Below are positions 52,869 to 60,804 of a stretch of DNA of 64,000 bases, piece by piece (positions within the stretch are counted from its first letter, which is position 1; each line of letters begins with the position of its first letter). The DNA lies in NCBI GenBank assembly GCA_040754335.1, contig JBFMCV010000005.1, positions 1-64,000 on the forward strand, given 5' to 3'. The translations under genes and the position numbers were made by a program. Below the pieces are notes generated by a model. That model saw only the letters and a program-made list of their open reading frames with translations. It was not told where the DNA came from and searched no databases. Source of the stretch: Thermodesulfobacteriota bacterium (GTDB lineage Bacteria; Desulfobacterota_D; UBA1144; Nemesobacterales; UBA2774).

Positions 52869-53543
52869 ATGAAGCATAGGCTGAAAGGGCTTTACGTGAT
52901 CACGGACAAGAAGCTCATACCGAGGGACAGATTCATCGAGACAGTGGAAAAAGCGCTTCGCGGCGGAGCGAATGTAGTTCAGCTGAGGGAGAAAGATACG
53001 CCCGCGGATGAGGTAGTCGAGCTCGGGAAAGCCCTCCTGAAATTGACGAGGAAATACGGCGTCCCGCTTATAATCAACGACTCCATCGAAGCGGCGAAGG
53101 AGATAGGGGCCGACGGCGTTCACCTAGGCGAAGAAGATGCGCCGGTCGATCGCGCTAGGGAGGTGCTCGGGGAGGACAAGATCATCGGCGTTTCCTGCTA
53201 CGGGAAGATCGAACGAGGAATCAATGCAGAGCGGAGTGGGGCTGATTACGTCGCCTTCGGGACCCCGTTCTTCACGCCGACCAAGCCCGAAAGGACACCT
53301 ACGTCGTTCGATGTCCTGAGAGTAGCTGTATCGAAAATCAAGAGCATCCCGATATTCGCTATCGGGGGTATAACCTCTAAAAACGTCGATTCCGTACTCG
53401 AAACAGGTGTCGACGGCATCGCTGTCATCACCTCCGTATTCGGTGCGGAGGATCCGGAGAAAGCGGCGAGGGGGCTTTCATCCATCGCCGAACGGTATTT
53501 GAAAAAAAAGGGATTGAATCCCGCTCCTAAACCACTATATTGA
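52869..53543 (+). CDS. thiE: Thiamine phosphate synthase
   Basis: Couples HMP-PP and thiazole phosphate to thiamine phosphate. The 224-residue TIM barrel has [92 protein letters not shown], and [35 protein letters not shown], all consensus ThiE motifs. Its 3' end overlaps the 3' end of leuS (convergent) by 17 nt. No TPP riboswitch is visible upstream, although the start is close to a TAAGTT box. Confidence 0.95.
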   Translation: MKHRLKGLYVITDKKLIPRDRFIETVEKALRGGANVVQLREKDTPADEVVELGKALLKLTRKYGVPLIINDSIEAAKEIGADGVHLGEEDAPVDRAREVLGEDKIIGVSCYGKIERGINAERSGADYVAFGTPFFTPTKPERTPTSFDVLRVAVSKIKSIPIFAIGGITSKNVDSVLETGVDGIAVITSVFGAEDPEKAARGLSSIAERYLKKKGLNPAPKPLY

Positions 53544-56013
53544 CTATCTTTTTAGGCACTACGAATACCTTCTTTGGCTCTTTTCCGGCGAGATAACCCT
53601 TTACCTTTTCATCGGCGAATGCGGCCTCTCTCATGCCTTCGTCACTCACGTCCGCGTCCATCGAAAGCTGCGCCCTGACCTTGCCGTTCACCTGAACGAC
53701 GACGGTTATCGCGGCTCCGGCCACAAGCTCTTTATTCCACTCGAGCCAGGGCTCGTCCACGAGAGATTTGCCGTAGCCGAGCTCGCTCCACAGCTCTTCC
53801 GAAACGTGGGGGGCGATCGGGTAAAGGAGCCTGACCATCGCCTCGACCGCCTCTCTTACGACCTTCTCGTCCTCGCCTCCGGAAGGCTCGAAGCGCGAGG
53901 TGTCGTTGAGGAGCTCCATGACGGCGGCGATTGCGGTATTGAACTGAAACTTCTCCAGGTCGTCACTGACCTTCTTTATGGTCTTATGCACCTTGGTAAG
54001 CAGGTCCTTTCCAGGGGCGGATATTTTATTCACGTCCGGGTTTTTGCCTTTAAGTTTTTCGATCTGAGGGAACCTGTCTGAGACGAGACGCCAGAGCCTG
54101 TTAAGGAACCTGTACGCCCCTTCAATCCCCTCGTCGCTCCAGTCAAGGTCCTTCTGAACGGGCGCGGCGAAGAGCATGAACAGCCGCACCGTATCGGCGC
54201 CGTATTTCTTTATCATGTCGTCGGGGTCTACGATATTGCCGACTGACTTCGACATCTTGGCACCGTCCTTTATGACCATGCCCTGCGTGAGGAGGTTCGT
54301 GAAAGGCTCGTCGAGCTTGCACATCCCCAGGTCCCGGAGGACCTTCGTATAGAACCTCGCGTAGAGGAGGTGGAGTATCGCGTGCTCGATGCCGCCTATG
54401 TACCTGTCGACGGGGAGCCAGTATCCGACCTCTTTTTTATCGAACATGGCTTTCTCGTAATGAGGGGACGCGTATCTGAGGAAGTACCACGAGGACTCGA
54501 CGAACGTATCCATGGTGTCCGTCTCGCGCCTCGCCTTACCGCCGCACTTCGGGCATACGGTGTTGACGAAGCTCTCCGCCTTGGACAGCGGCGAGCCGCC
54601 CTTCCCCGTAAACTCTATATCGAGCGGGAGCTCGACGGGGAGGTCTTCGTCCGGCACGGGAACTATACCGCACTTATCGCAGTAGACGATCGGAATCGGC
54701 GCGCCCCAATACCTCTGCCGCGAGATGCCCCAGTCCCTGAGCCTGTAATTGACCCTCCTCTTCCCTATCCCCTTTCCCTCGACAAATTCGATGACTTTTT
54801 CTTTCCCTTCTTCCGAAGGAAGTCCCGAGAACTGCTCCGAATTCACCATTATGCCGGTATCCTCAAAGGCCTGGGTCATGTCTTCAGCGCGGAGATGAGT
54901 CCCTTCGGGTTCTATCACGGGAACGATCGGAAGCCCGTATTCCTTCGCGAACTCGAAGTCACGCTGGTCGTGGGCGGGGACGCACATGATTATTCCGGTG
55001 CCGTATTCGATGAGCACGAAGTTGGCTATGTATATCGGGACGCGCCCTCCTGTGAATGGATTGATAGCGAAAGCGCCCGTGAAGACGCCCTCTTTCCCGG
55101 CCCCTTCCGCTATCCTTTCGAGGCTCGACTGCTGAGTGACTCTCTTTATGAATTCGAGCGCCGTCTTTTCCTCGGGTTTCCCTTTTATAAGCTCCGTTGC
55201 AAGCGGATGCTCGGGCGCTATGCTCATGTACGTGACGCCGAACACGGTATCCGGGCGCGTGGTGAATATGCTAAGCGCGCTATCGCCATCGACGGGCTCT
55301 GCAAGCGGGAATTCGATCTCGGCGCCGGTGCTCTTCCCGATCCAGTTCTTCTGCATGGCAAGTACCCTTTCGGGCCAGCCGTATTTGAGCTTTTCAGTGT
55401 ATTCGAGGAGCTCCTCGGTATATTCCGTCGTCTTGAAAAACCATCCCTCCATTACCTTCTGCTCGACTACGGAGCCGCAGCGCCAGCAGAGCCCGTCCTC
55501 CACCTGCTCGTTCGCGAGCACCGTCTCGCAGGAAGGGCACCAGTTGACGGTCGTCGATTTCCGGTAGGCGAGCCCTTTCTCATACATCCGGGTAAACACC
55601 ATCTGCTCCCACTTGTAATAAGCCGGGTCGCATGTGGCGATCTCCCTCGTCCAGTCGTAACTGAAGCCGAGCTGCTTGAGCTGAGCCTTCATCTGCGCGA
55701 TGTTGTCGTATGTCCACTCTGCCGGGTGCACGCCGCGTGCGATGGCGGCGTTTTCGGCGGGGAGGCCGAACGCGTCCCATCCGATCGGGTGGAGCACGTT
55801 ATAACCCCTCGTGCGCTTGTACCGCGCGACGACGTCCCCTATCGTGTAGTTCCTCACGTGGCCCATGTGTATGCGCCCGGAGGGGTAAGGGAACATCTCG
55901 AGGACGTAGTATTTCTCACGGTCCTTCTCGGTCCTGACCTCGTAGACCTTTCCCTTGTCCCATATGTCCCGCCACTTTTTTTCTATTTCTTCAGGCTTGT
56001 AGCTGTCTTTCAT
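53527..56013 (-). CDS. leuS: Leucyl-tRNA synthetase
   Basis: Class-I synthetase charging tRNA-Leu with editing. The 828-residue protein has the HIGH motif in [20 protein letters not shown] (49-52), the [22 protein letters not shown] zinc-binding segment, the CP1 editing domain with [14 protein letters not shown], the [17 protein letters not shown] motif, the SSWYFLRY catalytic segment, KMSKSVGN near residue 588, and a C-terminal anticodon/tRNA-binding part. It is divergent from the uracil-DNA glycosylase gene (140-nt gap). The reverse-strand frame opposite it is open for nearly 600 codons, but is a codon-bias shadow. Confidence 0.97.
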   Translation of the reverse strand: MKDSYKPEEIEKKWRDIWDKGKVYEVRTEKDREKYYVLEMFPYPSGRIHMGHVRNYTIGDVVARYKRTRGYNVLHPIGWDAFGLPAENAAIARGVHPAEWTYDNIAQMKAQLKQLGFSYDWTREIATCDPAYYKWEQMVFTRMYEKGLAYRKSTTVNWCPSCETVLANEQVEDGLCWRCGSVVEQKVMEGWFFKTTEYTEELLEYTEKLKYGWPERVLAMQKNWIGKSTGAEIEFPLAEPVDGDSALSIFTTRPDTVFGVTYMSIAPEHPLATELIKGKPEEKTALEFIKRVTQQSSLERIAEGAGKEGVFTGAFAINPFTGGRVPIYIANFVLIEYGTGIIMCVPAHDQRDFEFAKEYGLPIVPVIEPEGTHLRAEDMTQAFEDTGIMVNSEQFSGLPSEEGKEKVIEFVEGKGIGKRRVNYRLRDWGISRQRYWGAPIPIVYCDKCGIVPVPDEDLPVELPLDIEFTGKGGSPLSKAESFVNTVCPKCGGKARRETDTMDTFVESSWYFLRYASPHYEKAMFDKKEVGYWLPVDRYIGGIEHAILHLLYARFYTKVLRDLGMCKLDEPFTNLLTQGMVIKDGAKMSKSVGNIVDPDDMIKKYGADTVRLFMLFAAPVQKDLDWSDEGIEGAYRFLNRLWRLVSDRFPQIEKLKGKNPDVNKISAPGKDLLTKVHKTIKKVSDDLEKFQFNTAIAAVMELLNDTSRFEPSGGEDEKVVREAVEAMVRLLYPIAPHVSEELWSELGYGKSLVDEPWLEWNKELVAGAAITVVVQVNGKVRAQLSMDADVSDEGMREAAFADEKVKGYLAGKEPKKVFVVPKKIVNIVV

Positions 56014-56153
56014 TGCGCGCTCTTCGTCTCCGGCCGTTTGATAAGGATAGAATTATTTACCATAACCGGAGGCTCAGGACAAAGAATACGTATATTCCCG
56101 GGATATGGATTTTTCGGCCTAAACCGTGTTTATTATATGAGGTATCGAGCGAC

Positions 56154-56957
56154 ATGAGCCGCGAATCGGAGCTTAAAGGCATTATCGAGGACTTAAAGAA
56201 CTACCTGGAATTCGAGAAATCGATGGGGGTCGGGAGGGTGTCCGTAATAAAAGAGGCGAAAGAAGAGCCGCCCCCGAAACCGCAAGATAGAGAGCCCGCG
56301 AGAGCACAGATGAAAGCGCCTGTAAAAACCGAAAAGAAGGAAGACGTCATCAAGGTAGAGCAGCAGATCGGCATATTCGACGCATCGGCCAAGAGAATGA
56401 CGCTCGAGGAGATAAGGGCCGAGATAGGAGACTGCACGAGGTGCAAGCTCTCTGAAGGAAGGACGAATATCGTGTTCGGGGAAGGGAACCCGAAGGCGAG
56501 GCTCGTGTTCGTGGGCGAAGGGCCCGGGAGGGATGAGGACTTGCAGGGACGGCCGTTCGTGGGGAGAGCCGGGCAGTTACTCAACAAGATCATAGAGGCG
56601 ATGGGGTTAAAGAGGGAGGACGTATACATTTGCAACGTGGTGAAGTGCCGCCCGCCCGACAACAGGACGCCCGAGCCCGACGAGATGGCGACCTGCGAGC
56701 AGTTCCTCTTCAAGCAGATTCGGTCGATAGAGCCCCAGGTTATAGTGTGCCTCGGGAGCACGGCCGCCCAGTCGGTGCTTAAATCGAAACTCAGCCTCGG
56801 GAGCCTCCGCGGGAAGTTCCATCAGTACGGAAGGGCGAAACTTATGGTAACTTATCATCCGGCTGCCCTTCTCAGGAACCCGAATTTCAAGAAGCCCCTC
56901 TGGGAAGACATGCAGGTAGTAATGAAGGAATTGGGAATCTCAAGACCGGGCGATTAG
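56154..56957 (+). CDS. udg: Type 4 uracil-DNA glycosylase
   Basis: Removes uracil from DNA; a family 4 (UDGa) enzyme with a [4Fe-4S] cluster. With the start at ATG 56154 the product is 267 residues: a flexible N-terminal tail rich in Lys/Glu/Pro (to about residue 80), then the core with CTRCKLSEGRTNIVFGEGNP (first cluster Cys pair), FVGEGPGRDEDLQGRPFVGRAGQLL (uracil pocket), CNVVKCRPPDNRTPEPDE (second Cys), VCLGSTAAQ and the VTYHPAALLR catalytic loop. The upstream in-frame extension to 56013 lacks coding character. Its last 10 nt lie inside tRNA-Arg, so the stop codon TAG is formed from tRNA D-arm bases. Confidence 0.93.
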   Translation: MSRESELKGIIEDLKNYLEFEKSMGVGRVSVIKEAKEEPPPKPQDREPARAQMKAPVKTEKKEDVIKVEQQIGIFDASAKRMTLEEIRAEIGDCTRCKLSEGRTNIVFGEGNPKARLVFVGEGPGRDEDLQGRPFVGRAGQLLNKIIEAMGLKREDVYICNVVKCRPPDNRTPEPDEMATCEQFLFKQIRSIEPQVIVCLGSTAAQSVLKSKLSLGSLRGKFHQYGRAKLMVTYHPAALLRNPNFKKPLWEDMQVVMKELGISRPGD

Positions 56958-57023
56958 CTCAGTGGATAGAGCGCAGGCCTCCGAAGCCTGAGGCCGGGGG
57001 TTCGAGTCCCCCATCGCCCGCCA
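56948..57023 (+). tRNA. tRNA-Arg(CCG), CCA encoded
   Basis: A clear cloverleaf: acceptor GGGCGAT pairs with ATCGCCC, the D arm starts GCTC AGTGGAT AGAGC, the anticodon stem CAGGC/GCCTG encloses loop CTCCGAA with anticodon CCG (reads CGG), and the T arm GGGGG-TTCGAGT-CCCCC is followed by ATCGCCC, G and CCA (57021-57023). It overlaps the end of the uracil-DNA glycosylase gene by 10 nt (56948-56957). Its 3' 47 bases are repeated exactly at 57876-57922. Confidence 0.95.
56977..57023 (+). repeat. Direct repeat copy 1 (attL-like), inside tRNA-Arg 3' part
   Basis: 47 bp from the anticodon-stem to CCA of tRNA-Arg, identical to 57876-57922. As the copy inside the functional tRNA, it is the attL-like end of cassette 1. 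Confidence 0.9.
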
Positions 57024-57383
57024 GGAAATAAACTATGAATAGTATGTAGATAGTGCGTAGTGTCCAAATTGGTGTCTACTCCTAAATTAATAGCTATCAG
57101 AATCGTTGCATTAACGCTTCTCTTTGCAACAGTTGGGAGCGGATTACCCGTGTTTTAAATTTCGCCGGTTTGCTGTATAACACTCTATATGGGATACTAT
57201 ACTGCATATTTACAGCCTAATTTGTAGTTATCCCGATTGTGCGAAGCACAGCGAAGAAGCGCCGGAATGATACGAATCTTGCCGTACACTTTGACGCGAA
57301 AATGTTTGTCGAGCCACTGCCCTTCGATTGCGAGCACATCGTTGACTCCGGTTTAGGGTGGCTCATTACGATGGAGAAGCGAC
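57024..57383. other. 360-nt non-coding left part of cassette 1
   Basis: No gene seen. It has a lower-GC stretch next to the tRNA and a small hairpin GTTGCA/TGCAAC near 57104-57131, then a GC-richer stretch before the VOC-family gene. It contains no integrase-like frame. Confidence 0.5.
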
Positions 57384-57869
57384 ATGATGAAGCAAGCAAA
57401 GAACACGATTTGCCTTTGGTACAATGGCGACGCCGAAGAGGCGGCGCGTTTTTACGCCGAGACCTTCCCCGATTCATCTGTTGGCGCGGTACTCCGCGCA
57501 CCGGGAGATTTTCCGTCGGGGGAGCAAGGGGACGTGTTGACGGTCGAGTTTACCGTTATGGGGATTCCTTGCCTCGGGCTCAATGGCGGACCCGCATTCA
57601 AGCACAACGAAGCGTTCTCATTTCAGGTCGCAACTGTTGACCAGGCCGAAACGGATCGTTACTGGAACGCGATAGTAGGCAACGGTGGCGAGGAGAGTGC
57701 GTGCGGCTGGTGCAAGGACAAATGGGGATTGTCCTGGCAGATCACGCCGATTGCTCTCATCAAAGCGATAACCGATCCCGATCGCGCTGCCGCCAAGCGC
57801 GCATTCGATGCGATGATGCAGATGAAAAAGATCGACATTGCTGCAATCGAGGCGGCGCGCCGCGGTTGA
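57384..57869 (+). CDS. VOC/PhnB-like glyoxalase-fold protein, foreign codon use
   Basis: A 161-residue member of the PhnB/3-demethylubiquinone methyltransferase-like VOC family: NTICLWYNGDAEEAARFYAETFPDSSVG, the DVLTVEFTVMGIPCLGLNGGP strand, and KDKWGLSWQITP, which ends each beta-alpha-beta-beta-beta unit. Function uncertain (metalloenzyme or ligand binding); the family includes antibiotic-resistance and unknown proteins. All seven arginines use CGT or CGC, while neighbouring genes mostly use AGG, evidence for transfer. The stop is 7 nt before the exact copy of the tRNA 3' end. Start ATG 57384 follows GGAGAAG. Confidence 0.87.
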   Translation: MMKQAKNTICLWYNGDAEEAARFYAETFPDSSVGAVLRAPGDFPSGEQGDVLTVEFTVMGIPCLGLNGGPAFKHNEAFSFQVATVDQAETDRYWNAIVGNGGEESACGWCKDKWGLSWQITPIALIKAITDPDRAAAKRAFDAMMQMKKIDIAAIEAARRG

Positions 57870-57875
57870 GGTTGC

Positions 57876-57922
57876 GCCTCCGAAGCCTGAGGCCGGGGGT
57901 TCGAGTCCCCCATCGCCCGCCA
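57876..57922 (+). repeat. Direct repeat copy 2 of tRNA-Arg 3' end (attR-like)
   Basis: A perfect 47-bp copy of tRNA-Arg positions from the anticodon stem to CCA, lying 7 nt after the VOC gene stop. It lacks the acceptor and D-arm 5' half, so it is not a gene. Distance from copy 1 to copy 2 is 899 bp. Confidence 0.95.
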
Positions 57923-58132
57923 CACATTCACTTTATGAATCGTTGAATCCTTCATATCCCTTCGGTTGATATTTATGACCGATGTACCCTATATTTTTCA
58001 TCTGATTTTCTATGAAGTTTTACGAAAGCCTGTCTAACCCGGAAACAGGGCAGGTATTTACACACTAGAACTGCTAAAATGGGAATGCGGATACGGAGAG
58101 AATGGTTTATACTTTATATGGGGGTGAGAAAA

Positions 58133-58291
58133 ATGGGTGCAAAAAAACCTTTTCTCACATACATGGGTAATAGAAAATGGAGAAAAGTCAGAAGTTCAAA
58201 AGCACCAGCGGGAAGAAATTACCTGAAATACGCCGGGCACAGGACATGGAAAAAAGTCAGCACTGACCACGCCCTTCATACCAAGCACTAA
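58133..58291 (+). CDS. Small basic protein, 52 aa, with repeated Y-(M/A)-G motif
   Basis: Unrecognised. I chose ATG 58133 because GGGGGTGAG lies 5 nt upstream; ATG 58079 in the same frame would add 18 residues. The sequence is Lys/Arg-rich and repetitive: TYMGNRKWRKV and KYAGHRTWKKV are clear repeats, and YMGVRKMGAKK in the extension is a third. The charge suggests nucleic-acid or membrane interaction. It ends 3 nt before a degenerate copy of the tRNA 3' end, mirroring the layout of the VOC gene, so it may be the cargo of a second cassette. Confidence 0.5.
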   Translation: MGAKKPFLTYMGNRKWRKVRSSKAPAGRNYLKYAGHRTWKKVSTDHALHTKH

Positions 58292-58293
58292 GC

Positions 58294-58315
58294 GTTCGAG
58301 CCCCCATGCACGCCA
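58294..58315 (+). repeat. Degenerate third copy of tRNA-Arg 3' end
   Basis: GTTCGAGCCCCCATGCACGC-CA aligns to the tRNA end GTTCGAGTCCCCCATCGCCC-GCCA with about 21 matches in 24 columns: T loop, 3' side of T stem, and CCA. It begins 3 nt after the stop of the 52-aa gene. No tRNA 5' part is present. Confidence 0.65.
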
Positions 58316-58415
58316 GCGTATTATTTAATATATTCAGTCAGTTAGGGCTTGAGTTCCCCCTTCATCACACACTATTCAATCCGAATCCCTAATTTGATAT
58401 TATTATTAGACGGCT

Positions 58416-58886
58416 ATGGGTAACAGGTTCGTGGTGCACGAGCATCATTCGTCGAGGCTGCATTTCGACTTCCGTCTGGAGATGGAAGGAGTGCTCCGCT
58501 CGTGGGCGGTGCCGAAAGGGCCGTCCATGATACCGGACGAAAGGAGGCTGGCTATCGAAGTGGAAGACCACCCGCTCGAATACATCGATTTCGAGGGCAT
58601 CATACCGAGAGGGATGTACGGCGCGGGGGCGGTCGTGATCTGGGACGAGGGGACGTACGAATTGATAACGGAAGAAAGAGACAAGATAGAGTTTATCCTT
58701 TACGGACAGAAGCTCCGCGGGAAATTCGATATGATTCGCTATAAAAGCAGGGGCGTTGAAAACCAGTGGCTGCTTATCAAGCAGAAGGACGAGTTTGCGG
58801 TCCGCCACTGGAAGCTCGAGACGTGCCTGACCAAATCTAAATTGTCCAAACTGGAGGAGCGTATCCCGCCCTGCGAGTTCCGTTAA
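58416..58886 (+). CDS. Stand-alone LigD 3'-phosphoesterase domain protein
   Basis: A 156-residue protein matching the N-terminal phosphoesterase (PE) domain of DNA ligase [73 protein letters not shown], and a C-terminal LLIKQKDEF. The PE domain trims 3'-phosphates and ribonucleotides at breaks in NHEJ-type repair. Ku, ligase and polymerase domains are not in this window, so it may act alone, as known for some archaeal and bacterial PE proteins. It is 101 nt after the tRNA-end repeat. Confidence 0.92.
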   Translation: MGNRFVVHEHHSSRLHFDFRLEMEGVLRSWAVPKGPSMIPDERRLAIEVEDHPLEYIDFEGIIPRGMYGAGAVVIWDEGTYELITEERDKIEFILYGQKLRGKFDMIRYKSRGVENQWLLIKQKDEFAVRHWKLETCLTKSKLSKLEERIPPCEFR

Positions 58887-58894
58887 GCCGAGGC

Positions 58895-59320
58895 TCAGCT
58901 CTCGAGCGCCGCGTCGAGCGTGATCTCGGCGTTGAGCACGCGGGACACGGGGCAGCCCTTCTTCGCGTTATTCGCGGCCGTTTCGAACGCAGCCTTATCC
59001 GCACCCGGAACCTTCGCCTTGAGGTCCAGGTGAACGGCAGTGATCGTGAACCCCGCGTCCGTTTTTTCGAGAGAGACCGAGGCAGTGGTCCTTATTGTAT
59101 CCGCAGTCAGGCCGAGCTTCCCGAGCTCGGACGAGAGCGCCATAGAGAAGCAGCCCGCGTGGGCGGCCGCGATGAGCTCTTCGGGGTTAGTGCCCTTCCC
59201 GTCTTCGAACCGCGTCTTGAACGAATATTGCGTGTCCGAAAGCACGCCGCTATCGGTCGAAATAGCGCCTTTACCGCTTTTTAAATCCCCTTTCCACACA
59301 GCAGATGCATTACGTTTCAT
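58895..59320 (-). CDS. OsmC/Ohr-family peroxiredoxin
   Basis: A 141-residue OsmC-type thiol peroxidase. Peroxidatic Cys57 lies in [16 protein letters not shown] and resolving Cys123 in [11 protein letters not shown]. The N-terminal [18 protein letters not shown] and [13 protein letters not shown] motifs and the conserved TNPEEL are typical of OsmC rather than YhfA. It reduces organic hydroperoxides. Convergent with the LigD-PE gene (8 nt). Confidence 0.94.
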   Translation of the reverse strand: MKRNASAVWKGDLKSGKGAISTDSGVLSDTQYSFKTRFEDGKGTNPEELIAAAHAGCFSMALSSELGKLGLTADTIRTTASVSLEKTDAGFTITAVHLDLKAKVPGADKAAFETAANNAKKGCPVSRVLNAEITLDAALES

Positions 59321-59507
59321 AGCTCCTCCTACTCTCAGAGTGATTTATAAACGGGCTCCGCAAGAGTTATATTTCTAGCTTACCAGTTGACGGCCGGGAA
59401 TCCCACCCGGCCGTCCTCCGGGGGGTGCGTATGCGTGATACCGGCGGAGCAGAGGGCGTATACCGAAAGTGAAATATTTACAAGCGGAGCGGGGCGCGTA
59501 AGATATT

Positions 59508-59523
59508 GAGTGAGCGCTCACTC
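59508..59523. promoter_or_regulatory. Perfect 16-bp palindrome, TetR-type operator candidate
   Basis: GAGTGAGCGCTCACTC is a perfect palindrome spanning the NnrS gene start. Its form, with a GAGTGAGC-half-site, resembles operators of several TetR-family repressors. It overlaps GTG 59510, so either repressor binding blocks translation initiation/transcription there or the true start is TTG 59540 downstream. No TetR gene is adjacent. Confidence 0.45.
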
Positions 59524-60736
59524 GATTACGGGGTTTGAATTGAAACGGATAATCACGACCGCCGACCAGGACTTCTCGATATTCGAATCCGCTTACAGGC
59601 CGTTTTTTATCTTGGCTGCTGTGTCATCGCTCTATTACATGACGCTATGGACGGCATTCTACACATTCAAGCTCAGGCTCAACTTTGAAAGCGTCTCCCC
59701 GACCATGTGGCACGCGCACGAGATGCTCTACGGCTACGCGGTAGCGGTGATAGCGGGCTTTTCGCTGACCATAGAAAAGTACAGGTTCGGCGCCGCGATA
59801 AGCAAAAAATCAGCGCTCATTATATTGGTAGTCCTCTGGATACTCGCGAGGGTGTTCATATCGCTTACTTTAATAACCGACATATCGTGGAAGACAGGGG
59901 CTGCGCTCGACTGCCTGTTCATGATTATCCTCGCCGCAAGGTTATTGTATCCGGTATTAAGGGGAATGGACCGGGAGAAAACGGGGCTCGCCGCTCACGT
60001 GGCGCTCCTGGCCGTAAGCGACGTCGTATTTTATCTCGGCGTGCTTGGAGTTCTGCCGGACGGCGAGCGCCTGGGCGCATATTCAGCCTTATTCCTTGTC
60101 GTATCCATAATCCTCCTGATGGGGCGGATGATGATTCCATTATTCATCAGGAACGGGCTCGATTTCGAATTCCAGCCCAGGAACTGGAGAGCGGTCGATA
60201 GGCTGAGCCTTCTCTTCTTCGTCTCGTTTTTCATTCTGGAGCTCTTTTTCAAGAGCGGACGGCCCGTCTTGATAATCTCGGGAGCGCTCGCGCTCATTTA
60301 TTCGGTCAGGCTGTACGGGTGGTATTCCGGCAGGATATGGGGCAAACCGATGCTCTGGGTGCTCTACGTCGCCTATGCGTGGATAGCAGTCGGGTTCGGC
60401 CTCAACTTCCTCTCCATGTTTTTGAATATCCCGGAGATGCCTGCGCTCCATAGCTTCACGTACGGGGCGATAGGGATGATGACGGTCGGGTTCATGACCC
60501 GCGTGACCCTGGGACATACGGGGAGGAACGTATTCGCCCCGCCTAAGGCCGCGTTCTGGATATTTACTGTGCTGCTTGCGGGGGCAGTCGTAAGGGTGTT
60601 CTTCCCGATTGCGGACAGCGGCAATTATCTCCTCTGGGTCGCCGTCTCGCAGATATTGTGGATCCTTTCGTTCTCAATTCTCGCAGCCGTATTCCTGCCG
60701 ATGCTGTGGGGACCTCCGGCGGAGAAAAGAGCATGA
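59510..60736 (+). CDS. nnrS: NnrS family membrane protein
   Basis: A 408-residue polytopic protein of the NnrS family, linked to nitric-oxide and nitrite stress. About 12 TM helices are apparent. Family motifs: SAYRPFFILAAV at the start, PTMWHAHEMLYGYAVAVIAGF (conserved histidine pair region), RMMIPLFIRNGL, and HSFTYGAIGMMTVGFMTRVTLGHTGR. These contain the conserved His/Arg clusters thought to bind heme/copper. The start is either GTG 59510 within a palindrome or TTG 59540 with GGGG upstream. It is a single gene; the downstream Ada gene is convergent. Confidence 0.92.
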   Translation: MSAHSITGFELKRIITTADQDFSIFESAYRPFFILAAVSSLYYMTLWTAFYTFKLRLNFESVSPTMWHAHEMLYGYAVAVIAGFSLTIEKYRFGAAISKKSALIILVVLWILARVFISLTLITDISWKTGAALDCLFMIILAARLLYPVLRGMDREKTGLAAHVALLAVSDVVFYLGVLGVLPDGERLGAYSALFLVVSIILLMGRMMIPLFIRNGLDFEFQPRNWRAVDRLSLLFFVSFFILELFFKSGRPVLIISGALALIYSVRLYGWYSGRIWGKPMLWVLYVAYAWIAVGFGLNFLSMFLNIPEMPALHSFTYGAIGMMTVGFMTRVTLGHTGRNVFAPPKAAFWIFTVLLAGAVVRVFFPIADSGNYLLWVAVSQILWILSFSILAAVFLPMLWGPPAEKRA

Positions 60737-60804
60737 GCCATGACTCGCTTCCCGCGGCCTGACGCTGCATTCAAGCGCTCGTCTGATGCAATGCCTCGCC
60801 GGAT

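Noticed and set aside
54370-56157. Nearly 600-codon open frame opposite leuS
   Set aside because: It lies entirely antisense to a certain leucyl-tRNA synthetase, has low-complexity Arg/Glu/Val composition from codon bias, and has no recognisable motif or ribosome site.
57217-57501. Reverse-strand frame overlapping the VOC gene in cassette 1
   Set aside because: It is antisense to a well-supported gene for much of its length and has no motif or ribosome site.
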